Shown here: positions 25,641 to 37,934 of the stretch, in pieces
How the letters are laid out: each line of letters starts with the position of its first letter
Numbering within the stretch: position 1 is the stretch's first letter
Origin: Hymenoscyphus infarciens
Taxonomy: Eukaryota > Ascomycota > Leotiomycetes > Helotiales > Helotiaceae
Length of the DNA: 64,000 bases
Reading direction: 5' to 3'
Assembly: GCA_001414345.1 (NCBI GenBank)
Contig: LLCB01000068.1
Location: 62,001-126,000, forward strand
Made by a program: the position numbers and the translations under genes
Notes under the pieces: generated by a model
The model's input: only the letters and a program-made list of their open reading frames with translations
The model's database searches: none
Told to the model about the DNA's origin: nothing

Positions 25641-26480
25641 TTTCAAATGATTATTTTAAAGAAATCTATTTAATTATTAATAACCTACTATCTAATTTAG
25701 GTTCTAAGGTTTTAGAGTAATTTAAGCTAAGAGAATCTAGAAAACTATAATCTCTTAGAGCTTTTAACTTAGAATAGATTATTACTATAGCAGAATACTA
25801 ATAGTTAATTAAGCTATATTAGAGACGTTATCTCCGAGACTTTTATATCTTAGAGAACTAGATAGAGAGTATTTATAAACTAGAAAAAGAGATTAGTCTA
25901 AATTATCTTAGTAAATTTTTCTCTATAATATATATTAAACATATCTATAGTACTTAGTTAGAGCTAGAAAAGTTAGAAATAATCTTAAAGAGTCTAGATT
26001 AGTTAAGTATATACGTGAAATATTAGAAAGTTAACTAGAGCAGCTATTCGTATCTAGTTTATAATCTTCGGAAATCTAATATAGCTTTAGATATTTAATA
26101 AATCTAGATTATATAACTCTGAAAAATTCGATATTTATTATTAACCCGAGCTATTTATTAAGGTTCCTAGCGGCTATATACTAAGCTTTAATAGAGAATT
26201 AGATAGAAGTAATAGATAAATTCATAGATAAGAGAAGAACTAACTATTAGTATTATATAGCGTTTGCTATTTTTTGTTTTATTTTATAAGTCTAGAGAAA
26301 CTATATAGTATATTAATACTAGAGATGTTAACGAACTTATAGCTTTTATATCGTTTATTAATTTCGTTCTAATAAAGACGCTACTACGTCTTATATATAC
26401 TTAATAATAGGTAGAAGTATCTTAATCATAGTCTACGAACTATTAGCGCCGAATCCACTCTACTAGGAGCATGTATGCCT
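25641..26480. repeat. RIP-mutated AT-rich block, family not readable
   Basis: An abrupt switch to TpA-rich, CpA-poor sequence with stops in all frames. It has no obvious inverted or direct terminal repeats and no resemblance to the copia copies. It flanks the 3' end of the kinase gene. Confidence 0.7.
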
Positions 26481-26596
26481 TATCGTAGATTACTATATAG
26501 TTGATATATTACTAGGCACACTGTTCGCTAGCGGGCTAAGATAGTGTTGGCATAAAAAGAGCCTTTAGAGACTCCTTCGCAGCGGCTTCGCTAATA

Positions 26597-28165
26597 TCAA
26601 TTCTCAATATTAGTTACTACAATTGGCTTATTAGGTCTCCCCCGCAGCCAACAATGGTAATAAGCCTGCCCAGCTGTAACTCGCTCCTCTGGAAGCCAGC
26701 AGAGAAAGCCGGAGAGTAAGTCAAGAAAATCATCCTTGTCGTCTCCCGTCAGATTCGTGACAAGGGATTGCAACCTCTTCTCATTAGGTAGTGGGACAGG
26801 CCCTTTCCATTTTCCTAAAATAGACTCGTTAGGACAGCTCGGAAGAGTGGTTTACAGGCCTACCGTCAATATCCCAGTACTTGATTGTTTCCTTGCTCCT
26901 TTTGAGGAATTCGGGTGGTGGCGGACCAAGGAGGGCTGTCATCGCCGCCAGATGGTGGGCGTCATTGAGCTGTTCTGATTCCTTGTCGTAAATGTCAAAC
27001 AGACCTTCTCGTTCAAGAAGGTCCCAGGTCTATGTGAAACGAAGTTAGATTGCTAGACTTTGCAAACCCATAAGACGGAAGGGGAAAGGATTTATTACTA
27101 AGAGCCCTAAACTCCAAATGTCCACGGCATTATCCCATTCCATTCTAAGAATAACCTCAGGTGCTCGGTATAGCACTGGCATAGCATTGCCACTTTGTTT
27201 TTGGCAGATGCGTGCTTGCCCGAAGTCGCAAATAACCAGGGGCCCTGCCCCTCCCAGCATGTAACGTGAGACGTAGGTAATAGTATCGCCAACTTGCTTC
27301 CTCGCAGATGGACTACGAACCTCGTCCTCTTCTACCTTGGAGAGAATCGAATCGTTTGTAATCGCAATGAGCAAATTGTCGGCATGGAGGTCTTAGTATT
27401 CGTTAGCCAAAAACCTATAATTTGTTCGTGCCGCAAGGGCTAGGTTTGAATCTTACCTGTATGGATCACGTCTGCTTCATGGAGGAAGTTTAGCCCAAAG
27501 AGTACCTGGTCAAGAGCTCCTTTAACAACGCTTTGGGCGAAGATTCTACCCTTTTGCAATTCTTGCAAACTCCTCATACTCATTCCGAGAGGCGTCATGA
27601 CGAAAAAAACGTGTTCACCATTGCGGCTCTTCATCTTGAATGAATCTTCAAGCTGACGGACGTATAGCCGACCCGAATGCTCCACGGTAATGCTGGCTAA
27701 GTGCTTAAAGACCTCAAGCTCCTGATTATGTACGAGAGTATTGACATGTGCCTTTATCACCCGATATGAACGATCTCTTAATAGAAGCAAAACATATTTA
27801 GCAATAGGATAATCAAAATAAGAAGGAGACTAGGAGTACCTGAGATCGCGGCACAACCACACAGTCGAGCTTGCACCATAGCCAAGCTTAGCGACTACTT
27901 GGTAGCGGTCCCTTAAGACCTCACCAATGCGCATAGGATAATAGTGATTACGGTTGTAAAAAGGGAGTCGCTCCTCCTCCACCGTTTGAGACGGATCAAT
28001 GACCTCAAACCTGGTTGACTGAAAATCGCGGGGTGGAAGGGGAGGATGTACAGTCACCTGGTCGGAGTATTGCTGCGAGGCCATGGCAGACCCAATGATT
28101 CTAGTAGGTGAATGGTAGGATGGTCGTGTAGATGGAAACCGACGCAAGAGGCGTCCCGCATACAT
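26597..28165 (-). CDS. SRPK-like protein kinase, five exons
   Basis: SR-protein-kinase-type Ser/Thr kinase (CMGC group). Exons 28165-27840, 27776-27457, 27391-27099, 27029-26864 and 26814-26597 join in frame to 440 aa; introns are 63, 65, 69 and 49 nt. Seen: G-loop LGYGASSTVW (94-102), VIK with Lys117, catalytic HTDLHADN (Asp216, Asn221; HTD in place of HRD, as in SRPKs), DFG (271-273), YRAPE (290-294), VDIWSLG, and the SRPK-typical LNDAHHLAAMTALLGPPPPEFLKRS and WLPEERVTA. The N-terminal PFYNRNHYYPMRIGEVLRDRYQVVAKLGYG also fits SRPKs. The basic, Arg-rich first 28 residues could be a presequence; an internal ATG (MASQQ) is an alternative start. All catalytic residues are intact. It sits between two RIP-mutated blocks. 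Confidence 0.9.
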
Positions 28166-28219
28166 TTTGTGAGAAGAAGGTCGCTGCCCCCTGTCCAGCC
28201 TCTTTTAAGAAGCTATTAT

Positions 28220-29010
28220 ACCGCTGTGATAAACTCTCAAGTAAGAGAACCCCTGCTATAATAGCTAGTATAACACGCACCGCTACACTTGTAGCGTAGC
28301 TAGAGATCTTACTACCTAGATCTACTAGTAAAAACTCTACTATAATAGCTTTAGTAAGAGTATTATCTGATTTATATTATTTACTTAAAATAAAAAGTAG
28401 ATAATAGAGAGATTATAAAGTATAATAATATAATAAGAAATATAAAGTAATCTATATAGTATTTATTAATAATAATTAATAAATTTAATTTTAAAAAGAT
28501 ATATAAAATAATTAAAACTAGTACTTCTAGTCTAATTTAGACTTTATATATAAAGAGAAGCTAATTATTTATATATATAATAAATTAGTATCTTAATATA
28601 TATTTATACTTAGATTAAAGTACTAGTAGTTCTATTAATATTAGAAGATAAGTATTTATTTAATTAGTATATTATATAAATATAAATAATATTATTAAAA
28701 TATATAAAGTCTAAAATACTAATAGTAGTAGTATTAATACTAGAAGATAATTATCTATTTAATTAGTTTTTTAAATAAAACTAATAAAATTTAAGATCTA
28801 TAATATATTTAAAGTCTAAAGTATTAGTAGTAGTACTACTAATACTAAAAGCTAAGAAATAAATTAAGCTAAGAGTACTAGTACTAGTACTAGTATAACT
28901 ACTCTCTATTAGTTTACTAGCTTAACTAGCTTTTAATATATAAGTAGTTTAATTTTTATAAATAAGTTAAGCTAAAAGTTTTAGTAGTAGTACTACTACT
29001 ACTTTCTATT
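28220..29010. repeat. Degenerate AT-rich tandem-repeat array, left part
   Basis: Units of roughly 110-130 bp recur, each with a near-palindromic core built from TACTAGTAGTA/TAGTAGTACTAC motifs followed by an AGCTAA...TTTAATTTTTATAAATAA-like segment. Repeats are imperfect, as expected after RIP. Copia copy B is inserted at the right end, duplicating CTATT at 29006-29010. Confidence 0.55.
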
Positions 29011-29179
29011 TATCGGTATATTCAAGAGGTAAATAGCGATTCAGATTAGTATACGTAGGTACACGTGCTTCTCGCTTAAGAGCTACTTAAGTAGGCATTA
29101 TAGCTAGCTTTACTCGGTATATACGAACGATAATATAACTCTTTTTATATCGCTTTTATAACTATAAGTTATACTAATA
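29011..29179 (+). repeat. 5' LTR of copia copy B
   Basis: 169 bp, beginning TATCGG and ending CTAATA, where the original ends were TG and CA; both changes are RIP-type transitions. Confidence 0.88.
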
Positions 29180-30086
29180 CTAATTAGTAGATATATAGAT
29201 TAGATACTTAGTTACTTCGTATATTTCTACTATAAGTATACTTATATAAAAGTAAACTCGATATTACTAGCAGACTCCTCTTTATAGATCGTAGTTTCTT
29301 CTACTATTTAAATTTATAATAAATAGTAAACGCTTTTTAATATAGAAAGCACCGATTACTAATACTAACCTTCTATTATCTCTCGAGATAATTTATACTC
29401 TCTAAAACACTTATTTACTTAAAACCTAATATCTCTTTTACCTACTAAGTAAAGAATAAACAGACTTTCGATAACATCTAAATTTATCTATAATATCTAT
29501 AATATTTATAATATAATAGATACACTGATATCGATTCTAACAACTTTAAAAGCTTTAACTTTAGTACTAAAATAAGCCTTAAAGCTAGCACTAAAGCTAA
29601 AGTTAATATAGATAGAAGAGACGATTTTTACTACTAAATAAGAAGAAGAGTATACTAAAGGAGAGAATAAAGACCTTCTTCTTTAAGACGAATTTTAAGT
29701 AGACTTTAAAGAATAGGATTAAGATAAATTTACTAAGATCTACCGATCTACGAATACTAAGTTATAATAGACGCTTTATAGAAAAGGTATATAAGTTAAG
29801 ATAAATAGATATAAAATACTTATATCTTAGGTACTATATAATACTACTACTAAGGTTAACTAAACTAAGTAGTTAGACGAAGAATTAAAAGCTATAGTAT
29901 TAGGAGGAGATACTAGTAGTAGAGTCTTTAGATCTCGTTATAAATATATAGTAGAATACGCTAAAAGATAATAAAAGCTATAGTAATAACAACTCTAATA
30001 ATAATAACCTTTAGCTAAAAATATTACTTAAAATACTCGATCTAAGACAAAGGCTAGAGATAAAGCTTTATAAGCATCTACTACTC

Positions 30087-30088
<2 letters not shown>

Positions 30089-30130
<42 letters not shown>
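30089..30130. repeat. TAA trinucleotide microsatellite
   Basis: About 14 uninterrupted TAA/ATA units in the 5' internal (gag) part of copia copy B; it may descend from a CAA/CAG (Gln) codon run converted by RIP, which is inference. Confidence 0.85.
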
Positions 30131-30131
<1 letters not shown>

Positions 30132-31187
30132 TAATATAATAACTAATACCTTCGACAACTTTAATCTTATTAATTAAAAGGAAAGACCTAAGCGATCTAG
30201 TATAATCTCTAATCTAACCTTTAAGTCTATTAAAAGACGACTAGACCTCCTTCTTTATATTCTATTAATTTAGTAAAGATACTAGTAGTAACGATTTCAA
30301 CAATGCCTCTAAGTATCTAGAATATAATTAGTAATAGGATAATCCTAGTAGAAGACTACTAGTATAAATAAATATAGTATATTTTAAACTAGAGTTAACT
30401 TTACGAAATTCTTAAAAAAGTTAAGACTACTCTTATATATTAGGCACTCTTATAAAAGTATATAAGAACGATTAAAAGTATAGTAGAAAAGAAGATAACT
30501 TTATAATTAAAGTTATAATATTTAAAGATATATATAAGAGAAGTAAGGTATTACTAGCGATTTACTCTCTTACCTTCTCTACTATATTAAAAGGTAACGC
30601 TTTAAATTACTTTTATATTATACTTTTTAATAAAAATAATAATTAATCTTTTAAAGTTTTATCTATATCTATATAATAATACTTTAAAGATAAACTTTAT
30701 AAAAGAGGCTAATTATCTAAGTAGAATAATATTAATTTATAAGAAATAATATAAGTATCTAGAGTATTAATATTAAGCTCTTTTAAGAATATGTTATTAA
30801 GACTTAATTTACTAAGATTTTCCCTCTTTATAGACTTTTATACTAATAGTTAATTTTTAAATAAGCTAATTTTAGTATATAAAAAGGTCCTAGATTATAC
30901 TATTATAATATTAACCTTACTCTAAGACTCTTTAATTTCTAATACTATTACTCTCTTATAAAGTTTAATCTAATTCTATATAAAAGTCTACCTAGAGATA
31001 GTTATAAATAAAACTATAATAACTAAAAGACACTTCTATAAGAGTAGATAATATAGTATAAATAAATTTAGTAATTTAGATTAATATAAGAAGAAGAGGA
31101 TATATTATATATATAGAAAGGACGACTATTTATCTTAGGATTATAGTTAAGAAGAGTAGAACTATTACTTTACTAAATAGACTAATA

Positions 31188-31538
31188 TGTGACGGCATGC
31201 CGTCCTGTATAGCCGATATTACGTGGCATATGCCGTACATATTAGCTTTCGGCAGTTGTTGTTATGCATTGTCTAATTTAGGAAGGTTACGTACGTCCGG
31301 GCTTTCGGACGTACTTCGTAGGGTTCGGGCTTTTGTATTAGCCGACGTATGTCGTTGTTCGGTTTCGTACCCCTTTTTGTCGTCCGAACCTCTTGTATAT
31401 AGCAGCCTACTCTCCTAGAGTCAGAAAAGGCCAGTTTAGCCTTTTCTTCCGTATCAGGCCTAGTATTTACATACGTCATTCTGCCATACGCACTCCCATA
31501 TGCCTCTACTGTAGTTGTGTGTATTTCGTGCCGTTATA
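31188..31538 (+). repeat. Left LTR of the young element
   Basis: It begins TGTGACGGCATGCCGTC, containing the 14-bp palindrome GACGGCATGCCGTC (31191-31204). A hairpin with a perfect 9-bp stem, GTACGTCCG / CGGACGTAC with a 6-nt loop, lies at 31291-31314. The end reads CCGTTATA and runs into TAAAAAGG, forming a TATA-like TATATAAAAAGG across the LTR/internal junction. Confidence 0.9.
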
Positions 31539-31871
31539 TAAAAAGGCTAAACTCTTCTTCGCCGGTGACGGCATTTATAATATCTCTTCGAGCTTTTTGT
31601 CGCTTTTGTTTCGCTTCAGGCCCGAATCGGTCTATTACGACAACATCCTCAAATAGCCGGGATTCTAGAGATCTCCCGGACGGCCAGTGATATCAGGGTT
31701 TGGTATCGGTTTCAGACAGCTGGTAAAAATCGTGTCTTGCACGTCACGGGATTTAAATACGCTGAGTGTTTAGAATCCTAATAACCCTCTCCGTACAGGG
31801 ACTGCTGTACACAGGTTCGGTGAATAAGTCGACTTACCATAGTCATCGCGAAGGCTTCCGAATCTGCTCTT

Positions 31872-31872
<1 letters not shown>

Positions 31873-31959
<87 letters not shown>

Positions 31960-32029
31960 ACCCCCCCCCCCACCCCCCCCCCCCCCCCCCCCCCACCCCC
32001 CCCCCCCCCCCCCCCCCCCCCCCACCCCC
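31873..32029. repeat. 157-bp almost pure cytosine tract
   Basis: From 31873 to 32029 every base is C except five A (31916, 31960, 31972, 31995, 32024); the longest pure runs are 43 C. The complementary strand is a matching G tract able to form G-quadruplexes. Any 'proline' or 'glycine' reading frame across it is an artefact of the tract. Confidence 0.95.
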
Positions 32030-32339
32030 AACCGCACGCCGAAACAACAAGGGCTTAGCCCCCAAAGACAACCTTCCCAAATTCGGACGATATGCGGATA
32101 ATAAGCGGACGAGATGGAGATAACGGCATAAAAACAAAGGACAAAACGATCGGTTAGACGAGATAGACATAATTACAAGCGAACTACAAAGTCAACAACT
32201 CAAAAAACACTCCCACCTCCGAACCCTCCCCGATCCGACCCTCTTTCGAACCTTCGTTCGAACCCTCCTTTGCTTTCATAGCCCGAATTCAGACCTCTTT
32301 CGCTCAAGGGACACCGCTGCCCCTGATGCCTTCCTACCA

Positions 32340-33840
32340 CTTCCCAACCCTCGAATCGGATACGAATCGGTCGAAATACGCTCTCCATCAGGACGAAACT
32401 CAGAAGCGAGCTCTTAGCTGAGTTATCGCTATCTTTGTCAATCCCGACCGAACATTATCCGACTCTACTCTGAACTTCCCTCGAAAATACCTCTACCAGC
32501 GAACGACCAAAAAGAATACGAATTACTCGGTTACGGACCGAGTCCCCGCCGGTATAAAGGTTGAAAGAGATAGAAGTTGAAAGAGATGGAAGTGGAATTA
32601 GAAGAAGATTACGCTGAAGAAACGTTCGCTTTTCGAGTACGGCCATACTCGGAGAGAATAGGAACAGTTCTTTCATATGTGGGACAAGATTACACCTCAG
32701 CTCCGAAACGCGTCTGCTGCTCTTAAGAGACGCTAGAATTACAACTTTGCTGAAATGGTGAACGATCTTTTAGCTGTGGACAAGGAGCAAAACCGAAGCA
32801 CTACGGTTCAGAATACCCCTCCTTGTCCGACTTAGCTCCGAACTCCCTACGATCCGACAGCGACTCTTTCTTCGAAATCGGAAGATGATTTAAGTCCTTA
32901 AGTACCCCGAAGGGAACAAGGCGGCCTACGGGCCTGAGCAACACAGTTCATACGACAGTACCGATAAATGTCGTACCCGAAACTACTCCTTTTGTTGTCC
33001 CGAACTTCGGACAACAATTTCAACATCGACAACTTCGGCAACAAACTCCTTTGACCAGCCGAAACTACCCTTATTATTGTCCCGAACTTCGGACAGTAAG
33101 ACAACTTCGGCATCAAATCTTTCGACCAGCCGAAACCCTACCCCTTTTTGTTGTCTTGAACATCGGACAGCATTTTCAAACTCGGCTACAACCTCGCCTT
33201 TGACCAGCCGAAACTCTACCTTTTGTTGTCCTGAACTTCGGACAGCGAAACTCTGACAACTCCGCTACAACTTCGCCTTTGACCAGCCGAAACCGCACCT
33301 GTTGTTATCCTGAACGTCGGATAACAATTTCAACATCGACAACTCGGCTACAACTTCGCTTTTGACCAGCCGAAACTACTCCTTTTGTTGTCCTGAACTT
33401 CGGACAGCAAAACTTTGATAACATTCGGTAACAACTCTTTTGTTTTGACCAGCCGAAACCCCACCGACTCCAGCAAGGAGTCTTTCTTATATTCTTTACT
33501 TTCTTACTTTCTTTCACTTCTGGCAGGGCCAGAAGTTCTTTTTCATCTGAATTCGACTCGGATACGAATCGGTACGCTCTCGAAAGGATAGTGACCTCTT
33601 AGCTGAGTTATCACTGTCATCTACGACATTATCGATTTTTCGGTTCCGACTTCACTCTGAGTCCCCGCAGACCTCAGTTCAGACGAACTTACACTCTTTT
33701 TTCATTTTGAATTCTTCGAATCGGATGCGAATCGGTACGCTCTCGAAGTGAGCTCTTAACTGAGTTATCACTGTCACCTTCAACGTCACCTCTCGACCGA
33801 ACGACTTCCGACTCTACTCTGAACTTTCGAATTCAACTTT
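32340..33840 (+). repeat. Dispersed internal direct repeats of the young element
   Basis: A segment with GGATACGAATCGGT, CGCTCTC, GAGCTCTTAGCTGAGTTATC and CCGACTCTACTCTGAAC appears three times: about 32350-32475, 33545-33665 and 33710-33830. The copies bracket the hairpin array, suggesting growth of the internal region by segmental duplication. Confidence 0.65.
32960..33470 (+). repeat. Hairpin minisatellite in the young element, about six units
   Basis: Units of about 75-90 bp repeat the order CCAGCCGAAAC, TTGTTGTCC, GAACTTCGGACA, ACAACTTCGGCTACAAC, CTTTGACCAGCC. Each unit can fold because GTTGTCC pairs with GGACAAC/GGACAGC around a GAACTTC loop. Copies differ by scattered substitutions, so the array is older than the insertion itself. 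Confidence 0.8.
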
Positions 33841-34206
33841 TGAACTTTTTTCTGATTTTACTCCGAACTTTTGAACTTTTTGAACTTTGAACTTTCTCCG
33901 ACCTGCTAGACGGATCGGACTACACTCTTTTAGCGGACGCGAATGCTTGCTTTTGATATTGAAGGATTGGAAACGAAGTCTCTTTGCAAGCATCTACGGT
34001 CACGATTCGGAACCCATCTCGACATCTCGCTTACGACAATTTCAATAAACAAAGCATCTACGAACTCGGGTCAGCTACGATTCAGACCCTAATCTACCTT
34101 TTCGCTTACGACAAATACGACAAATGCAACACTTACGCCATCCCGATTCAGCCCTGAACGAGAAGAGAGAGAAGACTCGGGACGAGTCTTTTTCAAGGGA
34201 GGGGGA

Positions 34207-34557
34207 TGTGACGGCATGCCGTCCTGTATAGCCGATATTACGTGGCATATGCCGTACATATTAGCTTTCGGCAGTTGTTGTTATGCATTGTCTAATTTAG
34301 GAAGGTTACGTACGTCCGGGCTTTCGGACGTACTTCGTAGGGTTCGGGCTTTTGTATTAGCCGACGTATGTCGTTGTTCGGTTTCGTACCCCTTTTTGTC
34401 GTCCGAACCTCTTGTATATAGCAGCCTACTCTCCTAGAGTCAGAAAAGGCCAGTTTAGCCTTTTCTTCCGTATCAGGCCTAGTATTTACATACGTCATTC
34501 TGCCATACGCACTCCCATATGCCTCTACTGTAGTTGTGTGTATTTCGTGCCGTTACA
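34207..34557 (+). repeat. Right LTR of the young element
   Basis: It matches the left LTR by eye over 351 bp apart from the C of the terminal CA. The hairpin recurs at 34310-34333. The target duplication TAATA follows at 34558-34562. Confidence 0.92.
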
Positions 34558-37500
34558 TAATACGAATTCTAGATACTTTAAAGGTAAGTAAGATAAGTAT
34601 ATTAGAAAGGTATATAATATAAACATAGTATATACTTAAGAGTACCTAGAAGGAGGAATTATTAGAGACACTTTATACTATTACTTTATTAAAAGAAGAT
34701 AGTTACTTATTAGATACTAGCTTAGACGACGAAGTTATCTATTATAATATTACTTTTATAAGATTTATTAATAACTTAAATACTAAATATCTTACTACGA
34801 ATTTAATAAGTTTAGTATAAAAACACGCTATTAATAGATATATTCTATAAAACCTAAATAACCTAAATAATACTTCTAACGTTATATACGAATTTATAAA
34901 GAAGGTGTTTATAATAATAGCTAAAAGATATATAAAAGAGAACTTCTTTAGTATAATAATCGATACTAGGGTAGCTTAAAAGTTAAGTATAGAATATAAC
35001 TAATAGCTTATATATATTAGACTTATTAAAAGCGTTCTAATTAATAAAGGTATAAAGAGTTAATTTAACATCTAGTTTAGTAAGAGATATACTTTATCTT
35101 TAAGATTAATAATAATTAATATATTAATTAGAAAAGCTAAATTCTATATAATATAATCTAATACCTCTTTTATCCTTTATATTAATAATATAAATAACTT
35201 AAATATTACCTTAAATAATCTTTAAAATATACTTATCTAAGAAAATAAGAAAGAGATAAAAGTTAAGAGGTTCTCTATTATATAATAATTTAAATACTCT
35301 TTTCTACTCTAAGATAAAGCTATATATAACTTTATATAAAAGTATCTAACCTTTCTTATAAATATTAATATTTAATAACTTTATAAGTAATTTAGCTATC
35401 TATTAGTACTAAGATTATAATATATACTAGAAAGAGCTAGGTATTATATTAACTAAGACATTCTTTAACATCTTACTAAATTTTACGAATACTATTAAAA
35501 GCACAGAAGTTTACCTAGCTAATTTAAGTTTACTCTTTATAATAACTTTAAATTTAATTATAGCGTTTTAATTAATACTTTCTTCTTTAATAAGTAGGTA
35601 GTCTTATACTATATAGACGAAGTAATAAGGTATTAAGTAGGTAACTTTTTACTAGATATAAAAGTAACAACTATATAGAAGGTTTTCTAAAGATATTAGA
35701 TTAATATATATCTTAGACTCTTTAATTATATTATTATAGATACTAGGATAAACTTTATTAGAAAGGACTTTATATACTCTATTACTAGAATAGGTACTAT
35801 AGTAAAAACTATACTAGTTAAGGTATATAATTTAATTAGTATAATAGAACGTTACTATAGACTGATTTAACGAGTATATAATATTATATATAAATAAGAG
35901 CTATATCTCTTATAAAGTTTAATACTTTAAATAGCCTTTAAAGTAATTAATAATATAATAAGCCTAAATAGACTAGTCTCTACTCTATTAATATATAAGG
36001 TATATACTTAAATAACTATAACTAACGTACTTTTATAACCGATTTCTATAAGGTTTAAGACCTATAAAAAGGCTACTTAAGAGGTATAAAAGTAGAATAT
36101 ATCTTATTAAGTTAAAGAAGCTCTTAATATATAAAATAGACTAATTAACTAAGTTAAGGACTTACTCTTAAATTTAGACGTTTTAGTATAGAGAGAGTAT
36201 ATAAAGTCTTAGATAGAACCTTTTATCCTTTAAGAAATCGAAAATAAGGACTATATTATAGTACTACTAAGTAGCCTTATAAAGTTTTAATCTATAGTTA
36301 TAAAGCTATACTTTATTAAAACTTCTAAAACTTCTAAAATAGTACTAGTAACTAAGAAAGTTTCTAGTATAGCACTATCTAAAACGATACTATAACTCTA
36401 TAAAAAAGAGAGAACTTTTAAGTAATAGAGTAGGTAAGAAGTAAACTAAAGTAACTAAGATATTAAATAATATTTACCTTCTCTCTAATACTAACTTTAT
36501 TAGTTATAAATCTATTAAAATACTAATATTCTAGAACTCTTACTAGAACCTTCTTAGAAGCGTAGACGTAAATAGCTCTAAAAGTATCTAAGGCCTCTAA
36601 ATAGGTCTTTTAAAGTATTATTCTAATAATTAGATACTTTTATAAACGATTTTAACTATATTACTCTTAAAGATATTAGAACTTTTCTTACTAATTTAAG
36701 TAAACTTTATAATATTAAAGTATTTATAGCTAATAATAGTATAGTATACGTTAAATCATAATAAAAGAAGATTAATAAATTAACTAATTAAGGTGTTTTT
36801 AAGATTATTACTTAGAAAGAGTTATCTCTTAATACTAGAATATTTAGATTACACTTTATAGATAATATTAAATTTAAGAGTATAGTACTTACTTTTACAA
36901 AGTTAAGATTAGTAATCTAAGTATATAATAATACTAGAAAGTTATTAGTACTTACTTAAGCACTTATAATTTAGAGAGTAAGCTAGAGAATAATTCTTAT
37001 ACTTATTATAATACTTCTAGGTTTATAAGTATTTATTTAAGATATTATATAAGTATATATATAATCTTTAACTAACTTAAATTAGAAATTCTTTATACGC
37101 TCTTCTAAAGGTTATTCTTAATAAGAAGATATATTCTTTAAAGTAATTAGGCTATTTTATAGTATTCTAGAAGCTAGTAATTATTAGTTTATAACGTACT
37201 ATAAATACTATATTCTAAGGCTTATAATAGAATAGTTAATATTCAACCTCTATCTTTTATATACTAAGTTATACTAATATAATAAGTAAGTAAAGTTAGA
37301 TACCTCTTTTAGTATAGTAGGCCTTTAAACTAATAATACTCTTATACTCGCTAATAACGCTTTTACTAATAAAGAAGAGCTTACTATTAACAAAGCTAAG
37401 TTTATATCTAAGGAGAGAGAGAAGCTTACTATTAACTATCTAATTAAATTTAATAGAGAGTTAATTACTAAGTATTATAATAGCTCTATATCTCTTACTT

Positions 37501-37934
37501 AGGATTATATAAAACACTTAGATTTAGTATAAAAGGCTCTATCTAAGATATCTAATATAAAAGAGATATTATATATAGTAGATACTAAAGATTAATATAT
37601 TATATAACGTATTAGAGAGGTATACTTAGCTATAGTATTCTAGCTTAAAGCTGCTTTCGACTTATTATATACTACTTAAACTATTAATTCTTAAGATAAT
37701 AATATTTTACTTCTTAATAAGCGAATTTAATAGTAAATTAATAATCTTTTAAGAAGACTTAAATTCGTTAACTTAGATAAATCTTCTTTAAAGTTATATA
37801 CTTTTATTAATAGATTATTTACTAATAATAAAGACTTATTATTATAAATCAGTTACGTTATTACTCTTATAAATAAGAATAATAATACTAATATCTTATA
37901 TTAGTTCTCTACTAAATATAAAAGAGTTACCTAT

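Larger units (their letters stand above)
31188..34557 (+). mobile_element. Young non-autonomous LTR retrotransposon (LARD-like), un-RIPed
   Basis: Two 351-bp direct repeats (31188-31538 and 34207-34557) bound a 2.67-kb internal region of ordinary GC content inside AT-rich DNA. Flanks carry the 5-bp duplication TAATA (31183-31187 and 34558-34562). Copy A has the uninterrupted site with a single TAATA at 501-505. A polypurine tract (AAGGGAGGGGGA) directly precedes the right LTR, setting plus orientation. The LTRs appear identical except the penultimate base (TA at the left end, CA at the right), so insertion is recent. No gag or pol frame is visible; the longest frames come from a poly-C tract. 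It must have been mobilised by another element's proteins. Confidence 0.9.

Noticed and set aside
31197..31418. 73-codon frame repeated identically at 34216-34437
   Set aside because: It lies in the two LTRs; the repetition reflects LTR identity, not a duplicated gene, and the solo LTR does not appear to keep it.
31766..32101. 111-codon plus frame and overlapping minus frames with poly-Pro or poly-Gly
   Set aside because: They are translations of the C/G homopolymer tract; no flanking sequence resembles a protein.
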